A DNA stretch of 64,000 nucleotides from Monosporascus cannonballus (taxonomy: Eukaryota; Ascomycota; Sordariomycetes; Xylariales): NCBI GenBank assembly GCA_004154925.1, contig QJNS01000125.1:165669-229668 (forward strand), given 5' to 3'. Made by a program: the position numbers and the translations under genes. Positions 59,899 through 64,000 of this stretch are shown in pieces (the stretch's first letter is position 1; every line of letters starts with the position of its first letter). The notes beneath the pieces are model-generated. The model was not told the DNA's origin, did no database searches, and was given only the letters and a program-made list of their open reading frames with translations.

Positions 59899-60301
59899 CT
59901 ACAACACTTAGCCCCTTGATCGAACTTGATACTACCGAATCAATTACCGCGCTACTAAATGTATCGTACACCGCATGACACGGTTAAACCAGCCACCACC
60001 CCTTGGACGTAACCATCAGAACACCACGGAACTAGGGCCTGGGCAAATGTAGTGCAAGCCTGATGAGATATGCTGTATACTTGCTATTGCGCAAGGATAA
60101 AGATTACATTGACGAAGGAACTGAAATTCAGTTCATTTCGATAACCATAACGGCGGCTGATGCCATTTATTCAAGATCCCTGCATTTGAAACCACGATTG
60201 GGGAAGTATAAATATAGAGCGGTTCCTTTTTAAGCAGGCATGGGGAAGTTACCCGTCTTAAAATTAACGTTATTAGTAATTTGGTTATCCCTTTTCTCAC
60301 C
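59899..60301. promoter_or_regulatory. Intergenic with TATA box for a small ORF
   Basis: TATAAATATA at 60207-60216 is about 86 bp before the ATG at 60302. Nothing else recognised. Confidence 0.4.
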
Positions 60302-60526
60302 ATGAACGTATTCCGTCAATACCATGCTTCAGTACTACCGCTAACTGCCTTTTTTTTCCTCTGTTGTGTTCGTCTAATTGGCTCCGAGCCGAAGGCAATG
60401 CCGGTTTCCCCTATAGACGGCACTTACCAAAACACTTGGGGCAGATATTCCACACAATATCATGGAAGATTTGCCCTTCATCTCCCACGAGATACTCTAG
60501 TTCTTGCGGGCGCTCCTCTTATGTAA
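60302..60526 (+). CDS. Possible small secreted protein (74 residues)
   Basis: ATG 60302 lies in a good context (CACCATGA), after a TATA box. The first 32 residues read as a signal peptide with an apolar core (LPLTAFFFLCCVRLIG). The remaining 42 residues (SPIDGTYQNTWGRYSTQYHGRF) match no family I know. It is short, and a single unspliced frame could occur by chance. It could also be the first exon of a longer gene. Confidence 0.3.
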   Translation: MNVFRQYHASVLPLTAFFFLCCVRLIGSEPKAMPVSPIDGTYQNTWGRYSTQYHGRFALHLPRDTLVLAGAPLM

Positions 60527-60912
60527 TGCAGCTGTTTATCCATTCAACAACGAAATGATCAGGGAAGTCATCCAGGCCCTCGAAACTTGGCTCACTGAGA
60601 CCCGTCTGATGCGGCTTCCACTTTAAGCCATCACAGAATGAGGATACCCAATAGTATATGTAGAACACAAAAAATATAAACGCCACCTAAAGAGCTTTGG
60701 GGTTTATTGCGCTCTAAATCTTCCACCTCCGGTAGCGTCCTCGGAGGCTCAGTTAGCTCCACAGCAACTGCGGTTTTCGAAGACTGGGTTGCTGTAGGGC
60801 CCTCGGAGTCTGTGTTTGTTTCATAATTCTCATCCAAACACATTATATGTTTGGTCCGATGGGCAACAGCAGAAGCCACAATACATAGTCGCTAGGAATA
60901 ACGGAAGACACC

Positions 60913-61101
60913 ATGATTCTGAACGAAAAAATTGCGTACCTGCTCCATAGAGAGTATGCCGACCATAAGGGCTTGACAACATTACCGTGTGATAGCAACG
61001 GGCAGGAATACGGAGATGCATGTAGCTGCAGGTCTCAATACCTATTATATTGGCTTGATGCGAATAAAGCAAAATCATCCGCTTGGAAATTCACAAGCTA
61101 G
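60913..61101 (+). CDS. Small ORF of uncertain status (62 residues)
   Basis: ATG in ACACCATGA context. The product begins ILNEKIAYLLHREYADHKG and has two Cys in a CSC pattern. No signal peptide and no family resemblance. Minus-strand frames overlap it. Listed only as a candidate. Confidence 0.15.
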   Translation: MILNEKIAYLLHREYADHKGLTTLPCDSNGQEYGDACSCRSQYLLYWLDANKAKSSAWKFTS

Positions 61102-61580
61102 ACACAGTGTGTGCGCCATTCCTTAACCGCAATTCCCAGTGCGCCCTTCCGCTCCCCAGGCATCCATGAGACAGCCATTGCGATGTAGAGACTGCTGCAA
61201 TATGCCCTGTGCTGATCAACAGGCTTTTCGGTCAATACTCGGTGCCATTGAGCCGCAACAAGTTGGAACTCCTCTAAGGGTGGCAACCCTTTGCCGCACA
61301 AACTCCCACTATAGAGGTCAGCTAATCAATTCGAGGGAACTTATATCAGGCAGTAAAGAACGTACTGCAACTGGGCGCCGAGTTAGCACGGGTATCTGCA
61401 CTGTAACTGGTGGGATTCGTTAGTTACTTACATTGCGAAGGCGGGTGGAAACCAGGAAAGCATAAGGCAGGAGAGCCAGCATTTGCTGCACTCCTGGGAA
61501 GAGATGTCAAGAACCGGCCCCTCGTGAGCTCGCGTGGCATCGCCGGGGTGGGGAGTGACCGAAGAGCCCTCCAAGCCGCT

Positions 61581-61841
61581 CTACTTGGTGAATTGGTACT
61601 CCATGTTCTCCTTGGCGGGCGGTAGAGTCTGTAGGTAGCTCATCAACTTGTCAATGTCCACGCCGGCCTCGTCCTGGAGGTACTCAGTCGCTTTCTCTCT
61701 GTCTATGACGACCGTGCCGTTGGCTCCGTAGCCGGAAGGCAGGTCGAAGGCAATGATCTCGCTGCGGGGCTCAATGGGGGAGGACGCCGCCAGGCAAGCG
61801 GTGATGGCGCAAAAGAACGAAGAAATCAGCGTGAACTTCAT
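61581..61841 (-). CDS. Small secreted protein candidate (86 residues)
   Basis: ATG at 61839-61841. Residues 1-19 are a clear signal peptide (KFTLISSFFCAITACLA), likely cleaved near AAS. The mature part of about 65 residues is polar and slightly acidic (SEIIAFDLPSGYGANGTVVID, then DKLMSYLQTLPPAKEN). One N-glycosylation motif (NGT) is present and there is no Cys after the signal. TATATAAG on the minus strand lies at 62012-62019, about 170 bp upstream. The family is not recognised; the layout resembles the many small secreted proteins of plant- or soil-associated fungi. Codon use looks genuine. Confidence 0.6.
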   Translation of the reverse strand: MKFTLISSFFCAITACLAASSPIEPRSEIIAFDLPSGYGANGTVVIDREKATEYLQDEAGVDIDKLMSYLQTLPPAKENMEYQFTK

Positions 61842-62034
61842 AGTGAAAGTTATGTTGTCGGAAAATAAGGTTGGTAGGTAAGTTGTGTGTTTTCGTGTGC
61901 GCTGTATCCTGAAAGATACTACGTATCCATGGGGAATATGAAGACAAAATAAGTGATAGGGGAGGCTGCTATGAGCATGAAGCTGGTGGGATTAGAGGAT
62001 AGGTAAGGTTGCTTATATAGATCTTCGCAACTGA

Positions 62035-62385
62035 TCTCTATTAGGAAGGCACGCCAACTGCTACCTATTAGAAAACACATCCTATTTTGAAGCTATCATT
62101 GTAGCAAACAATGTGTGAGTTAGGACAATGGGCTGATGATTAATCCATGTTCAAGAAGGGGTTTACCGCCATTCCTAAGGTACTTAGCCACATCTAAGTT
62201 ATGGGAAGGTACGTCACCTGCGTATCCTGCTAGCTATTAAGGATACATCCTATTGTGAGGCTAGCACTATACTAAACAATAGGTAAATTAGTGCAGTTTG
62301 TTATGATCAAGCAATATATTCGTAATGGCTTCCACCGTCGTTCCCGAGGCACCCAGCTCACATCCAAGTCACTGGTACTCCGTGA
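62035..62385. repeat. Diverged tandem duplication of about 165 bp
   Basis: Two consecutive segments (about 62043-62205 and 62206-62380) share ordered landmarks: GGAAGGYACG at the start, CACATCCTATT / TACATCCTATT, then AAGCTATCA / AGGCTAGCA, AACAAT, GATGATTAAT / GATCAAGCAAT, AATGGCTTCCACCG against TTTACCGCCATTCC, and CACATCYAAGT near the end. Similarity is partial, so the event is old. No coding frame spans it. Confidence 0.5.
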
Positions 62386-64000
62386 TTTCATTCCAGGTTC
62401 TATCAACAGCCTAGCACTGTCGAGCATGTACCAGATACCTAAATCAAAACAGGGCATGTAGGTTGTAGGTATAGTGCCACTTTTGGTTCCCCTTTACCGA
62501 GTTTCCCCGACTACGTTTTGGACTTCGAGGTTCACAGGTTCTTTTGGCACTGCTATATGACTCAACTACGCCACTTTGATCAGCCTACTGGCGCCATTGG
62601 GGTCTACCATGTAGACCTGTCGAGCTTTCCATAGTAGTAGACGGCCATTTACTATTAAGTGGCGTAGTGACAAGTGGGTCGGAATCACCACATCATGTTG
62701 TCTCACATCGCAGCCTCTTCTGCCTTCCAGGCAAGTAAACACCAGACCGGCTTTATGCATTACTAGTCGTGCTTATATTCACTCATCTCGGCGACCCATA
62801 TTCTCTAGTTCAGCTTCGACAGCGCTTGGGCAGAAATTGTTGGACCTGTTGGTCTCTAGGTGGCATCTCGAATCCCTCGTCTTTGCCTGCTGCCACCACC
62901 AATATTTTGAAGCCAGCCTTATCCGGATCCTCTGCGCTGGAGGGCCTCAACGAGCCTGATATGACGGCACGGGTCGAAGACGCAGCAGTTGTCAGGATCG
63001 TGTATATTGGCTCCTTCGTTCCCTCTTCAGACTTGTAGTCGTATATCCACAGTTTTATTAGATTCACAGGGGCATTTATATATAGTACTTGAATATCTAC
63101 TCAGTGAAGTAACCAGTTACAGGAGGGTCGTATCAGGAGGGCCGTATTGTGGCGCCGCCGACTCAAAAGTCAAAGAAGAATGTAATCATAATTAAGCAGA
63201 TATATTGAACTATGCCACTCCCCGGGCAACTTGGAACTGCGGTGAAACAAGGTAGCTGTGACAGCCATCACCCTTGGCGGAGCAAACTCTTTAGTCACTG
63301 CTCGAGACCACAGCCACTCCGCTAGTCTTCACGTTGACGTAGGAAAACAGTTCCTATGAGCAAGAGTCGAAGCAACTCAACCGAAGTACCTTAGTTGCGT
63401 AATCAGTTTTGTAATTGCCAAGCCCAATCCATCCATCTGGCCTTAGATTCGATAGTTATCTATTCTACTGAAGCAATTGTAATAATTATTTCGCCATACC
63501 AATGGATTCTGTGGCGTTATATACATATTATGTAGCGTGTGCAAAATATCAGCCACTTCGTTGGGAAAAAGGGGCCCTCCTGTTGGGCTGCCGAAATGTA
63601 CCCAATGTCCGGGTACGGATTACCTCGGAATATGGAGGTACATGAATTTGAATGCAAATTCATAGGAAACTCATGTGCCCCTCACTGTCCACCATAGCCC
63701 ACCGGTGGTCATCCATGTAGAGGCCGGTTCTATCCATATATTTTTGGGTAGTAGTGGATGGACGTCAATCTACCCCACGAGCGTGTGTGGTGGATGAACG
63801 ACGCTGTCTTTTAGCCAACATCTGGCTTCGTTCTCGAGACATCGTCCAATGACCTGAGGATTTACAGGACCCTACGCGGGGAGAATTGTACTGTCATCAG
63901 TGCCTACCTAGGTATGTAGCTGGGTAACTCAGGCGAAGTTTAGTAGTTCTCCTTATTGATGTGTCCCGATACATCCGTCAACCTTTTTGCCGCCCCCCCC
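62386..64000. other. Gene-poor right end
   Basis: Normal-GC DNA with no gene I can support. The minus-strand frames 62566-62760 (CLEGRRGCDVRQHD) and 62810-63067 (YDYKSEEGTKEPIYTI, AGFKILVVAAGKDEGF) look somewhat protein-like but the second has no ATG. They could be decayed exons of an unknown gene. No RNA gene or repeat seen to the end. Confidence 0.35.

Noticed and set aside
1..64000. tRNA or rRNA genes
   Set aside because: I looked for the GTTCGA T-loop pattern with a matching acceptor stem on both strands and found none; a covariance-model search would settle it.

Overview
The window is a stretch of nuclear genome from a filamentous ascomycete (Pezizomycotina). Its genes carry short spliceosomal introns with GT...AG ends and CTAAC/CTAAT branch sites. 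They include an Argonaute (QDE-2 type), a D-xylose reductase-like enzyme, SDS22 and an AlaX editing protein. The middle of the window is filled with transposons degraded into AT-rich, stop-ridden sequence by C-to-T and G-to-A transitions, the signature of repeat-induced point mutation (RIP).

Layout. (1) 1-3262: normal base composition, with a 17-bp minisatellite, possible membrane-protein debris at the left edge and a broken F-box/DUF6546-type gene on the minus strand. (2) 3263-45684: an AT-rich block made almost wholly of nested mobile elements. Element E0 (3657-18787, 387-bp LTRs) is a chromodomain-bearing Ty3/Gypsy element. It carries a solo LTR in its own 5' LTR (TSD TCTAC), a second solo LTR (TSD ATTAC), a complete 7.3-kb Gypsy element E1 (9201-16514, 422-bp LTRs, TSD TTAAT) and a 205-bp MITE-like insertion. 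After about 0.7 kb of A-rich and unique DNA comes E2 (19522-45684, minus strand, TSD CTTTT). E2 is split by two plus-strand relatives, E3 (22550-31522) and E4 (32140-42157). E3 has a pogo/Fot1-like DNA transposon in its 3' LTR. E4 has a second pogo copy, itself hit by a solo LTR, and one more solo LTR. Most insertion boundaries can be placed to the base from LTR ends and target-site duplications. (3) 45685-64000: gene-bearing DNA. In order it holds a J-domain protein gene with a premature stop, a D-xylose reductase-like gene, SDS22 (minus), a membrane-anchored alpha/beta hydrolase (plus), a six-exon Argonaute with an intact catalytic tetrad (minus), an AlaX-type alanyl-tRNA editing protein (plus), one or two small secreted-protein candidates and a gene-poor right end with a diverged tandem duplication.

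How it fits together. The block looks like a heterochromatic, RIP-inactivated repeat island. The two genes that flank it directly (F-box on the left, J-domain on the right) each carry an in-frame nonsense codon explained by a single C-to-T change, while genes further away look intact. This fits RIP leaking from repeats into adjacent single-copy DNA. E2 lies antiparallel to its relatives E3 and E4, so read-through transcription could form long double-stranded RNA. An Argonaute gene lies about 9 kb to the right; any functional link is inference only.
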